64,000 bases of DNA, taken from NCBI RefSeq assembly GCF_004028635.1, contig NZ_RQJW01000010.1, positions 62,001 to 126,000 on the forward strand. The letters are read 5' to 3'. Source of the DNA: Streptomyces cyaneus (GTDB lineage: Bacteria > Actinomycetota > Actinomycetes > Streptomycetales > Streptomycetaceae). Position 1 is the stretch's first letter, and the number at the start of each line of letters is the position of its first letter. This document shows, one piece after another, positions 17,212 to 27,574 of the stretch. The notes under the pieces are model-generated. The model was given only the letters and a program-made list of their open reading frames with translations. It made no database searches and was not told the DNA's origin. Both the position numbers and the translations under genes were made by a program.

Positions 17212-17919
17212 ATGGCTCTGGCAACGCGGACGGATCGACGGCCGTCCATGGCACGCACCGTGTGGGACTCCACCGTCGGCAAGAAGACCGTGATGGCGGT
17301 CAGCGGGCTGATCATGCTGCTGTACCTGGTCGCCCACATGATCGGCAACCTGAAGATCTACTTCGGCGCGGGCGAGTTCAACGAGTACGGCCACTGGCTG
17401 CGCACGGTCGGTGAGCCGTTCATGCACTACGAGTGGACGCTCTGGCTGATCCGCGTCGTGCTGGTCGTCGCCGTCGTCGCCCACGCCACCTCGGCGTACC
17501 AGCTCAGCCGCCGCGACATCAAGGCGCGCCCCAGCAAGTACGTGCACAAGAAGCCGCGGGCCTCCTACGCCACCCGCACCATGCGCTGGGGCGGCATCAT
17601 CCTCGGCCTGTTCATCGTCTGGCACGTCCTGGACCTGACGACCGGCACCGTGCACTCCGGCGGCTTCCAGGAGGGGCACCCGTACCAGAACGTCGTGGAC
17701 ACCTTCTCCACCTGGTACGGCAACGTCATCTACATCGTCGCGATGCTCGCCCTCGGCCTGCACATCCGGCACGGCTTCTGGAGCGCCGCCCAGACCCTGG
17801 GCGCCGGCAGCCGCACCCGCGACCGCGCCCTGAAGACCTCCGCCAACGTCCTCGCGCTGCTGCTCACGGCCGGCTTCATCGCCGTACCCGTGGGCGTCAT
17901 GACCGGAGTGGTGAGCTGA
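17212..17919 (+). CDS. sdhC: Succinate dehydrogenase cytochrome b subunit
   Basis: 235 residues from ATG 17212. Five membrane spans start at KKTVMAVSGLIMLLYLVAHM. The haem-ligand histidines are plausible in AHMIGNLK, AHATSAYQ, WHVLDLT and GLHIRHGFW. This is the single-chain membrane anchor of the type B (Bacillus-like) complex, which binds two b haems and has no SdhD. It begins an operon with sdhA two bases downstream. Many actinobacteria carry this second complex in addition to a four-subunit one, and some work as fumarate reductases; direction here cannot be read from sequence. Confidence 0.93.
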   Translation: MALATRTDRRPSMARTVWDSTVGKKTVMAVSGLIMLLYLVAHMIGNLKIYFGAGEFNEYGHWLRTVGEPFMHYEWTLWLIRVVLVVAVVAHATSAYQLSRRDIKARPSKYVHKKPRASYATRTMRWGGIILGLFIVWHVLDLTTGTVHSGGFQEGHPYQNVVDTFSTWYGNVIYIVAMLALGLHIRHGFWSAAQTLGAGSRTRDRALKTSANVLALLLTAGFIAVPVGVMTGVVS

Positions 17920-17920
17920 C

Positions 17921-19866
<1,946 letters not shown>

Positions 19867-19870
<4 letters not shown>

Positions 19871-20613
19871 AGCTCACCCTGCGCGTCTGGCGGCAGAAGA
19901 ACGCCGACACCGAAGGCGCCATGTCCACGTACGAGGTGGACGGGATCTCCTCCGACATGTCCTTCCTGGAGATGCTCGACACCCTCAACGAGGAACTCAT
20001 CCTCAAGGGCGAGGACCCGGTCGCCTTCGACCACGACTGCCGTGAGGGCATCTGCGGTGCGTGCTCGCTCGTGATCAACGGCGATGCGCACGGGCCGGAG
20101 CGGACGACCACGTGTCAGCTGCACATGCGGTCGTTCAAGGACGGCGACACGATCGACATCGAGCCGTGGCGGGCGTCGGCGTTCCCGGTGATCAAGGATC
20201 TGGTCGTCGACCGGTCCGCGTTCGACCGGATCATCCAGGCCGGTGGGTACATCACCGCGCCGACCGGCGCGGCTCCCGAAGCCCACGCCACGCCGGTGCC
20301 GAAGCCGGATGCCGACTTCGCCTTCGAGCACGCCGAGTGCATCGGGTGCGGGGCGTGTGTCGCCGCGTGCCCGAACGGAGCGGCGATGCTGTTCACCTCC
20401 GCCAAGATCAACCATCTCAACGTGCTGCCACAGGGGGCTCCCGAGCGGGAGACGCGCGTGCTCGACATGGTGGCGCAGATGGACGACGAGGGCTTCGGCG
20501 GCTGCACGCTCACCGGTGAGTGCGCCACCGCCTGCCCCAAGGGCATCCCGCTCATGTCCATCACCGGAATGAACAAGGAGTGGCTGCGGGCCACGCGGAA
20601 GGTGAAGCGGTAA
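19867..20613 (+). CDS. sdhB: Succinate dehydrogenase iron-sulfur subunit
   Basis: 248 residues. The N-terminal [2Fe-2S] domain has CREGICGACSLVING with a later CQLH. The C-terminal domain has CIGCGACVAACPNG for a [4Fe-4S] cluster and GECATACPKGIPL for the [3Fe-4S] cluster. It passes electrons between SdhA and the haem subunit. It is the last gene of sdhCAB and is followed by a strong hairpin. Confidence 0.96.
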
Positions 20614-20914
20614 GCCGGGCCGCACAGCAGACGTTCGCCGACAGGTGCGGACGGACGGGGCCGGGAGTGGTGCTCCCCGGCCCCGTCTCGCGTTCTCGCG
20701 CCCGCCAAGTGAACGGCACCGGAGCACCCGGCTGACCGGTCGGGCACCGGAAGGTGGACGGCCGGTACCGGCCCACGCCGTTCAACATTCGCACATCCAC
20801 TCTCCTGGCACAGGTCACGCATACGCCAACCGGCATCGGAAGAACAGGGGCGGCACATCTCATCGCCCCACCGCTCTCCGCTCGCCGTCCCCGGCCCGTG
20901 ACCAGGAGTAAGCC
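20614..20914. other. 301-bp intergenic region between sdhB and olsB
   Basis: It contains the sdh terminator (20654-20687). The rest has no supported gene and should carry the olsB promoter. A GTTCAAC-type heptamer near 20781 faintly recalls a Pho-box half, but no second copy at the 11-base spacing is present, so no phosphate control is claimed. Confidence 0.5.
20654..20687 (+). terminator. Hairpin terminator after sdhCAB
   Basis: GACGGGGCCGGG (20654-20665) pairs perfectly with 20676-20687, and the stem can be extended by two more pairs across a bulge. The loop is about 10 bases. Confidence 0.8.
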
Positions 20915-21685
20915 ATGACCGGCGTACTGACCGTCGAACGTCCCCCGCAGCCCACGGCACCCACCCGCTACACCGTCGGCCTTGCCCGCAACGAGGAGGA
21001 TGTGCGCGCCGCCCAGCGGCTGCGGCACGACGTCTTCGCCGGCGAGATGGGAGCCCTGCTGTCCACCCCGCAGCCGGGCCACGACATCGACGCCTTCGAC
21101 GCGTACTGCGACCACCTGCTGGTCCGCGAGGAGGTGTCCGGGCAGGTCGTCGGCACCTACCGGCTGCTGCCGCCGGAGCGGGCCGCGGTCGCGGGCCGGC
21201 TGTACTCCGAGGGCGAGTTCGACCTCACCCGCATCGACGCCCTGCGCCCGAACCTGGTCGAGGTCGGCCGCTCCTGCGTCCACCCCGACCACCGCGACGG
21301 CGCGGTCATCAGCCTCATCTGGGCCGGCATCGCCCGCTACATGGTCGACCGCGGCCACGAGTGGCTGGCCGGCTGCTGCTCGATCCCGCTGGCCGACGGC
21401 GGCACCCTCGCGGCCGGGACCTGGGACCGGGTACAGGCCAAGCACCTGGCTCCGGAGGAGTACCGGGTACGCCCGCTGCGCCCCTGGCAGCCGACCGCCC
21501 CCGCCCCCGCCACCCGCACCGAACTCCCGGCCCTCCTGCGCGGCTACATCCGCCTCGGCGCCTGGGTCTGCGGCGAGCCCGCGCACGACCCGGAGTTCGG
21601 GGTCGCCGACATGTACGTGCTGCTGTCGATGCGCCGGGTCAACTCGCGCTACCTGCGGCACTTCCTCTCCCTCGTCCCGGCGTGA
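20915..21685 (+). CDS. olsB: OlsB-like ornithine N-acyltransferase (GNAT family)
   Basis: 256 residues. It begins with the hemolysin/OlsB-type acyltransferase fold: RLRHDVFAGEMGA, then DAYCDHLLVREE, VGTYRLLPPE, and VEVGRSCVHPDHRDGAVI, which carries the acyl-donor contact region. These enzymes attach a 3-hydroxy fatty acid to the alpha-amino group of ornithine to make lyso-ornithine lipid at the inner membrane face. The four-base overlap with an O-acyltransferase gene that would complete the lipid supports the call. In S. coelicolor, as I recall, the orthologous pair lies in the same place. Confidence 0.82.
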   Translation: MTGVLTVERPPQPTAPTRYTVGLARNEEDVRAAQRLRHDVFAGEMGALLSTPQPGHDIDAFDAYCDHLLVREEVSGQVVGTYRLLPPERAAVAGRLYSEGEFDLTRIDALRPNLVEVGRSCVHPDHRDGAVISLIWAGIARYMVDRGHEWLAGCCSIPLADGGTLAAGTWDRVQAKHLAPEEYRVRPLRPWQPTAPAPATRTELPALLRGYIRLGAWVCGEPAHDPEFGVADMYVLLSMRRVNSRYLRHFLSLVPA

Positions 21686-22710
21686 CGGACGTGGCGGCCA
21701 TGAGCACCCACTCCCTCGGCGCCCTGGGTCTGCCCACGGCGACCACTCTCACGGCCGGGGCGACCGCCGCACCGGCCGCGAGCGCCCACCCCGCCGAGGC
21801 GGCGACCCTCTGGCGGCCCAGCGCCCCCTGCACCCCGCACGCGTGCGTGCAGGTGACGGGACCGGCCAGAGCACGGCCCCTGGCCGTCCTGCGGATCGCG
21901 GCGGTCCTGGCCCTGCTGGTCGCCGGGTTCCTGGTCACCCCGCTCGGCGGCCGGATACCCGCGGGACTCGTCCGACGCTGGTGTCTGTGGGTCGTACGGG
22001 CCGCGGGCGTCCGCGTACGGATCGACGGCGGTGCCGCGCCCGACGGCGGCCTGCTGCTGGTCGCCAACCACGTCTCCTGGCTGGACATCCCGCTGCTCGC
22101 CGCCGTCCGCCCGGCCCGGATGGTCGCCAAGTCGGAGATCCGTCAGTGGCCGGTGGCGGGGTGGCTGACCGCCCGCAGCGGCGCCCTGTTCATCGACCGG
22201 GACCGTATCCGCGCCCTGCCCGAGACCGTGGGCCGGATCGCCGAGGCGCTGCGGGCCGGCGAAGCGGTCGCCCTGTTCCCCGAGGGCAGCACCTGGTGCG
22301 GCCGTGCCCAGGGCCACTTCCGCCGGGCCGCGTTCCAGGCAGCCCTCGACGCGGGCGTCCCCGTCCAGCCGGTCCGCCTGCGCTACCGCACGGCCCAGGG
22401 CGCGCCCAGCACGGCGGCCGCCTTCGTCGGCGAGGACTCGCTGCTCACCTCGGTGTGGCGGGTGGTGCGGGCCCGTGAGCTGGTCGCCGAGGTGGAGGTG
22501 CCGGAGCCGATAGCGCCGGGCAGCCGCCCCGACCGGCGCTCCCTGGCCCGGGCGGCCGAAGTGTCCGCGCTCCTCGGGGCACGGCAGGTCCAAGTCCCCG
22601 GCCCGCGCCGCACCGTGCCCTTCCCGGCGCCCGGCGTCGTCCACACGGCACGCGCCGCCGACACGGAGGACCAGCCGCCGGCCCCGCCCCGCGAGGCCCT
22701 CACGGCATGA
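21682..22710 (+). CDS. olsA: OlsA-like 1-acylglycerol-3-phosphate / lyso-ornithine lipid acyltransferase
   Basis: 342 residues from GTG 21682, overlapping the olsB stop. After an Ala-rich N-terminal ~70 residues and a membrane span (LRIAAVLALLVAGFLVTPL), the PlsC domain shows the catalytic NHVSWLD (HX4D) near residue 130, the GALFIDRDR block and FPEGST near 200. It adds a second acyl chain to lyso-ornithine lipid or to lysophosphatidate. Its last bases overlap the end of the convergent ATPase gene by 11 bp. The start could be a later ATG (21700), since the first residues are not conserved-looking. Confidence 0.82.
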   Translation: MTDVAAMSTHSLGALGLPTATTLTAGATAAPAASAHPAEAATLWRPSAPCTPHACVQVTGPARARPLAVLRIAAVLALLVAGFLVTPLGGRIPAGLVRRWCLWVVRAAGVRVRIDGGAAPDGGLLLVANHVSWLDIPLLAAVRPARMVAKSEIRQWPVAGWLTARSGALFIDRDRIRALPETVGRIAEALRAGEAVALFPEGSTWCGRAQGHFRRAAFQAALDAGVPVQPVRLRYRTAQGAPSTAAAFVGEDSLLTSVWRVVRARELVAEVEVPEPIAPGSRPDRRSLARAAEVSALLGARQVQVPGPRRTVPFPAPGVVHTARAADTEDQPPAPPREALTA

Positions 22711-25036
22711 CGCGGGCGAGATACGGCGCCGTCGCGCTGCCTCTCGCCCGGGCCACCCGAGCGGGCGGACCCGACACCACGATCCGTCCGCCCGCGTCAC
22801 CGCCGCCCGGTCCCAGGTCGATCACCCAGTCCGCGCCCGCGACGACGGACATGTCGTGCTCGACCACGACGACGGTGTGCCCGGCGTCGACCAGCCCGTG
22901 CAGCTGGCGCATGAGCACCTCGACGTCGGCCGGGTGGAGGCCGGTGGTCGGCTCGTCGAGGAGGTAGAGCGTGTGGCCGCGACGGCCGCGCTGCAGCTCG
23001 CTCGCCAGCTTGATGCGCTGCGCCTCACCGCCGGACAGCTCGGTCGCGGGCTGGCCGAGCCGCAGGTAGCCGAGGCCGACGTCGAGGAGGGTGACCAGGC
23101 TGCGGGCCACGGCCGGGGTGTCCGCGAAGAAGTCCGCGGCCGCCTCGACCGTGAGGTCCAGCACCTGCGCGATGTTCCGTCCCCGGTACGCCACTTGGAG
23201 CGTCTCGGGGTTGTAGCGCGCGCCACCGCAGTCCGGGCACGGCGCGTACGTGCTCGGCAGGAACAGCAGCTCGACGCTGACGAACCCCTCGCCCTGGCAG
23301 GTCTCGCAGCGCCCTTCGGCGACGTTGAAGGAGAAGCGGCCGACGCCGTAACCACGCGCCCGCGCCTCGTCCGTGCCCGCGAACACCTTGCGTACGACGT
23401 CGAAGAGGCCGGTGTAGGTGGCGAGATTGGAGCGCGGGGTGCGGCCGATCGGCCTCTGGTCGACCGAGACCAGGCGGCCCACGCCCGCCAGGTCCTCGGT
23501 GATCTCGCCGATGAGCGTGGACTTGCCCGAACCCGAGACACCGGTGACGGCCATGAACACCCCGAGCGGGAACTCGGCGGTCACCCCGCGCAGGTTGTGC
23601 CGGGTGACCGGGCCGACCTTCAACTGGCCGTGCGGGGCGCGCACTTGGCGTACGACGGCGGGGGAGTCGTCGAACAGGAAGCGCGCGGTAGCCGACTCCT
23701 CGACCGCCGCCAGCTCCGCCACCGGCCCGCTGTGCAGCACCTGCCCGCCGTGCTCTCCCGCACGGGGCCCCACGTCGACCAGCCAGTCGGCGCCGCGCAC
23801 GACGTCGAGGTGGTGCTCGACGACGAACACCGTGTTCCCGGCCGCCTTCAGCCGCGCCAGCACCGTCAGCAGCGCCTCCGTGTCCGCCGGGTGCAGTCCC
23901 GCGGACGGCTCGTCGAGGACGTACACGACACCGAAGAGCCCGGACCGGAGCTGGGTCGCGAGGCGCAGGCGCTGCAGTTCGCCGGCCGAGAGGGTGGGGG
24001 TGGCGCGGTCGAGGCTGAGGTAGCCGAGGCCGAGCTCGACGACCGGCGCGATACGGGACTTGAGGTCCTCGGTGAGGACACGGGCCGTCTCCGACGAGGC
24101 TTCGCCGTCCAGCGTGCTCGCCAGGTCCGCGAGCGGCAGCGCGGCCAGCTCGGCGATGGTCCGCCCGGCGAAGGTCACCGCCAGCGCCTCGGGCCGCAGT
24201 CGGCTGCCGCCGCACGCCGGGCAGGGCGCGGAGGCGAGGAACCGCTCCGCCTTGGCCCTGAGCGTGGGGCTCTTGGAGTCGGAGAAGGTCTTCATGACGT
24301 ACCGCTGGGCGCTCATGTAGGTGCCCTGGTACGGCCGTTGGATGCGGTCGGCGTCGCGCACCGGGTGGACGGTGACGACCGGCTGCTCGTCGGTGAACAG
24401 GATCCACTCCCGCTGCTCGGCGGGAAGCTCGCGCCACGGCCGGTCGACGTCGTGGCCGAGCGCGTCGAGGATGTCGCGCAGGTTCTTGCCCTGCCAGGCG
24501 CCCGGCCACGCGGCGATCGCGCCGTCCCGGATCGACAGCGACGGGTCGGGGACCAGCAACTCCTCGCTCGTGCGGTGCACTTGGCCGAGCCCGTGGCACT
24601 CCGGGCACGCCCCGGCCGCCGTGTTCGGCGAGAAGGCGTCCGAGTCGAGCCGCTCGGCGCCGGGCGGGTAGTCGCCCGCGCGGGAGAACAGCATCCGCAG
24701 GGAGTTGGAGAGGTTGGTGACCGTGCCCACGGACGAGCGCGACGTCGGCGCCGAGCGCCGCTGCTGGAGCGACACGGCAGGCGGAAGGCCGGTGATCTCG
24801 CCCACCTTCGGCGCGCCGACCTGGTGGATCAGCCGGCGTGCGTACGGCGCGACCGACTCGAAGTAGCGGCGCTGGGCCTCCGCGTAGATCGTGCCGAAGG
24901 CGAGGGACGACTTCCCGGACCCGGACACGCCCGTGAACACGGCCAGCACGTCCCGCGGAATGTCGACGTCCACGCCCTTGAGGTTGTGCTCACGGGCGCC
25001 GCGGACGCGGACGTACGGGTCGTGCGGGGAGTGCAT
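22700..25036 (-). CDS. UvrA2 / DrrC-like excinuclease ATPase
   Basis: 778 residues, shorter than housekeeping UvrA (~950-1000). Two ABC ATPase halves are present: Walker A GVSGSGKSSLAFG near residue 36 and GVSGSGKSTLIGE near 500, each with its own signature (LSAGELQRLRLATQ and LSGGEAQRIKLASE) and DEP(S/T) Walker B. Zinc fingers are seen in CPECHGLG and CETCQGEG...CPDCGG. The UvrB-binding insertion of true UvrA is reduced. Such proteins include DrrC, which protects producers of DNA-binding antibiotics, and are also common as stand-alone genes. No biosynthetic cluster lies nearby, so a specific drug cannot be named. Confidence 0.9.
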   Translation of the reverse strand: MHSPHDPYVRVRGAREHNLKGVDVDIPRDVLAVFTGVSGSGKSSLAFGTIYAEAQRRYFESVAPYARRLIHQVGAPKVGEITGLPPAVSLQQRRSAPTSRSSVGTVTNLSNSLRMLFSRAGDYPPGAERLDSDAFSPNTAAGACPECHGLGQVHRTSEELLVPDPSLSIRDGAIAAWPGAWQGKNLRDILDALGHDVDRPWRELPAEQREWILFTDEQPVVTVHPVRDADRIQRPYQGTYMSAQRYVMKTFSDSKSPTLRAKAERFLASAPCPACGGSRLRPEALAVTFAGRTIAELAALPLADLASTLDGEASSETARVLTEDLKSRIAPVVELGLGYLSLDRATPTLSAGELQRLRLATQLRSGLFGVVYVLDEPSAGLHPADTEALLTVLARLKAAGNTVFVVEHHLDVVRGADWLVDVGPRAGEHGGQVLHSGPVAELAAVEESATARFLFDDSPAVVRQVRAPHGQLKVGPVTRHNLRGVTAEFPLGVFMAVTGVSGSGKSTLIGEITEDLAGVGRLVSVDQRPIGRTPRSNLATYTGLFDVVRKVFAGTDEARARGYGVGRFSFNVAEGRCETCQGEGFVSVELLFLPSTYAPCPDCGGARYNPETLQVAYRGRNIAQVLDLTVEAAADFFADTPAVARSLVTLLDVGLGYLRLGQPATELSGGEAQRIKLASELQRGRRGHTLYLLDEPTTGLHPADVEVLMRQLHGLVDAGHTVVVVEHDMSVVAGADWVIDLGPGGGDAGGRIVVSGPPARVARARGSATAPYLARVMP

Positions 25037-25203
25037 GGGTACGAGCTCCGGGATGCGCGAGTCGGGGGCGTGGGCAAACGCCGCGATTCTAAGCGAACCA
25101 GACGCTCGCCCGTTCGAGCCACCTGATGTTCACGAGGCCGTCGGCTCACTCACACCGGCCGCCCATAACGTCTCGCCAGTCTCGCTTCCTACCGAGGAGT
25201 ATC

Positions 25204-26520
25204 GTGAGCGCTTCAGCTCTGAGCACTCTCACCGCCGCGCTGCTGATGGTCTCGGGCGCCGCCGCGCCGCAGCCGGTCTCCGTCTCCGCCCGCGTGGAGA
25301 CCCCCGCCGTGTACGACGACGAGGCGGGCGGCAACGCCGACGCCGACGACCCGGCCGTCTGGGTCGACCCCCACGACCCCGGACGCAGTCTCGTGATCGG
25401 CACCCTCAAGGAGGCCGGCCTCGACGTGTACGGCCTCGACGGCAGGCGCCTGCAGCACATCGCCGCGCCGGCGGCGCCCGGCGAGGACGCCGCGCCCGGC
25501 CGCTTCAACAACGTCGACGTCGTCTACGGCTTCGAACTGGGCGGCAGGAAGACCGACTTGGCCCTCGTCAGCGACCGCGGCCGGGACCGGGTCCGGGCCT
25601 ACGCGATCGACCCGGCGGCCGTGGCGGTGGGCAGACCCCCGCTGAGGGACGTGACGGCCACCGACGCCGCGCCGGTCTTCTCCGCGAGCGAGGCCGAGGT
25701 CGACGACCAGCGCACCGCCTACGGCCTGGCCGCCTTCAGCGACGACGACAACGCCTACGTGGTGGTGTCGCGCCGCTCGGAGACCCGGGTACGGCTGCTC
25801 CGACTGGAGGACCGGAACGGGCGCGTCGGCTACAAGACCGAGGACACCCTCGACCTGCCCGGCGCCTTCACACTGCCGAACGGGACGAGCTGGACCCCCT
25901 GCGCCGACCCCGGCGACCACGCACAGGTCGAGGGCATGGTCGTCGACCAGGAGCAGCACGTCCTGTACGCGGCCCAGGAGGACGTCGGGCTGTGGCGGGT
26001 CGACCTCGACGACGAGGAGTTCGAGCGGCCCGAACTGATCGACCGGGTGCGGGAGTACGGCACTCCGTGGACGTACGACGCCGAGGAAGAGGAGTGCGTC
26101 CTCGACACCGCGAACGACCCCGGCTACGGCGGTGAGCACCTGAGCGCCGACGCCGAGGGCGCCGCGATCTACCACGCCGCCGACGGCAAGGGATACCTGC
26201 TCGCCTCCAGCCAGGGCGACAACACCTTCGCCGTGTACGAGCGCCAGGGCCGCAACGCCTACCTGGGCTCCTTCACCGTCACCGACAGCGCCGCCACCGA
26301 CGGGGTGCAGCACTCCGACGGGTCCACCGTGGCCAACGTCCCGCTGGGCCGGTCCTTCCCCAAGGGCCTGCTCGTCACCCACGACGGCGAGGCCACGCCC
26401 GCGGACGGAGACCGTGAGGGCACCGACTTCAAGTTCACGGGATGGGAGTCGCTGGCCGGCGCCTTCCCGAAGCCGCTGACCATCGACACCAAGTCGTTCG
26501 ACCCGCGCGACACGGACTGA
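25204..26520 (+). CDS. Secreted beta-propeller phytase
   Basis: 438 residues from GTG 25204 behind GAGGAG. An in-frame upstream start would add about 26 residues before the signal peptide. The signal ends near GAAAPQPVS. The propeller starts with ADADDPAVWVDP, and later RFNNVDVVYGF, EGMVVDQEQHVLYAAQEDVGLWR and GEHLSADAEG match calcium- and phosphate-binding blades of family PF02333. These extracellular enzymes release phosphate from calcium-phytate. It is transcribed alone and ends at a hairpin shared with the convergent oxidoreductase. Confidence 0.93.
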   Translation: MSASALSTLTAALLMVSGAAAPQPVSVSARVETPAVYDDEAGGNADADDPAVWVDPHDPGRSLVIGTLKEAGLDVYGLDGRRLQHIAAPAAPGEDAAPGRFNNVDVVYGFELGGRKTDLALVSDRGRDRVRAYAIDPAAVAVGRPPLRDVTATDAAPVFSASEAEVDDQRTAYGLAAFSDDDNAYVVVSRRSETRVRLLRLEDRNGRVGYKTEDTLDLPGAFTLPNGTSWTPCADPGDHAQVEGMVVDQEQHVLYAAQEDVGLWRVDLDDEEFERPELIDRVREYGTPWTYDAEEEECVLDTANDPGYGGEHLSADAEGAAIYHAADGKGYLLASSQGDNTFAVYERQGRNAYLGSFTVTDSAATDGVQHSDGSTVANVPLGRSFPKGLLVTHDGEATPADGDREGTDFKFTGWESLAGAFPKPLTIDTKSFDPRDTD

Positions 26521-26533
26521 CCCGACGGCCGCC

Positions 26534-26563
26534 CGCCCGGATCATGCGTATGTGATCCGGGCG
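26534..26563. terminator. Bidirectional terminator between phytase and oxidoreductase
   Basis: CGCCCGGATCA (26534-26544) pairs perfectly with 26553-26563 around an 8-base loop. The stop codon of the minus-strand oxidoreductase (26542-26544) lies inside the stem. Confidence 0.8.
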
Positions 26564-27540
26564 AGCCTGCGGTAGGAGTCCAGCAGAGCCGCACGGTCGT
26601 ACGTACTGGTCGTGACCAGCACCTCCTGCGCCCCCGTCTCCTTCAGCAGCGTCTCCAGCTCGTGTGCGACCTGCTCTTCCGTGCCGGCGATGTGCCCGGC
26701 GAGGCCGCCCTCGTAGAAGCCGCGCTGCTTGTCGGTCATCGTGAGCCCCTCGACGCGCTCGGCGGGCGGGAGCGGCGGGAAGGTGCCGTGCGTGCGCGAG
26801 TAGGCCATCGACCAGGCCTCCGGCACGAGCAGTCGCCGGGCCTCCTCGGGCGTGGCGGCCACCGCGACCGTGCCGGAGATCACGACGTACGGTTCGCTCG
26901 CCCAGGGGGAGGGGCGGAAGTGGTCGCGGTAATGGTCGATGCCGCGCTGCATCTTCGCCCGGTTCCGGAAGTCACCGATGACCATCGGCAGGCCCGCGCG
27001 GGCGGCGATGTCCGCGCCCTCGCCCATGGCCAGCACGAACGGCGGCACGGTCAGGCCCTCGGCGGGCCGCGCGTGCACTCCCGTGGCCGAGGTGCCGCGG
27101 AACCAGCCGAGCAGCTCCTGGATCTGCGCCGCGAAGTCGTCGGCGTCCCCCTTGTCCCGCCCGAGCGCCCTGCGCACCCCGTCGGTGAAGCCGACGGACC
27201 GCCCCAGGCCCATGTCGATGCGGCCCGGGAAGAGGGACTCCAGCACCCCGAACTGCTCGGCCACGACCAGCGGTTGGTGGTTGGGCAGCATCACCCCGCC
27301 GGTCCCGACCCGGATCGTGCGGGTCGCGGCGGCGACGGCGGCGGCCAGCACGGTCGGCGCCGAGCCGGCGACGCCGGGTACGCCGTGGTGCTCCGAGACC
27401 CAGATGCGGTGGTAGCCGAGCGCCTCGACCTCCTGCGCCAGCCGTACGGTGTCGCGCAGCGCCTCTCCGTTCGGGTGGCCCTCGCGGGTGCGGGAGCGGT
27501 CGAGAACGGAGAAGCGGGTCGCGGCGATCACGGAGCTCAT
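26542..27540 (-). CDS. Luciferase-like (LLM) flavin-dependent oxidoreductase
   Basis: 332 residues. The N-terminus reads FSVLDRSRTREG and then ALGYHRIWVSEHHGVPGVAGSAP, the LLM motif around the flavin site. TRTIRVGTGGVMLPNHQPLVVAEQF and LFPGRIDMGLGRSVGF are the other hallmark blocks of the MsnO8 / Alkanal-monooxygenase-like subgroup. These are FMN- or F420-dependent monooxygenases or dehydrogenases. Substrate unknown. It stands 34 bp downstream of the BBE flavoprotein on the same strand and may share its message. Confidence 0.92.
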   Translation of the reverse strand: MSSVIAATRFSVLDRSRTREGHPNGEALRDTVRLAQEVEALGYHRIWVSEHHGVPGVAGSAPTVLAAAVAAATRTIRVGTGGVMLPNHQPLVVAEQFGVLESLFPGRIDMGLGRSVGFTDGVRRALGRDKGDADDFAAQIQELLGWFRGTSATGVHARPAEGLTVPPFVLAMGEGADIAARAGLPMVIGDFRNRAKMQRGIDHYRDHFRPSPWASEPYVVISGTVAVAATPEEARRLLVPEAWSMAYSRTHGTFPPLPPAERVEGLTMTDKQRGFYEGGLAGHIAGTEEQVAHELETLLKETGAQEVLVTTSTYDRAALLDSYRRLARITYA

Positions 27541-27574
27541 ACCGGGTTCAACACCTGGGAGCCCGCAGGATTCC

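Noticed and set aside
20781..20792. Possible Pho box upstream of olsB
   Set aside because: Only one loose half-site; no second direct repeat at 11-bp spacing.
22856..25126. Long plus-strand frame antisense to the UvrA-like gene
   Set aside because: Composition is that of a complementary-strand shadow, and the minus-strand product has clear ATPase motifs.
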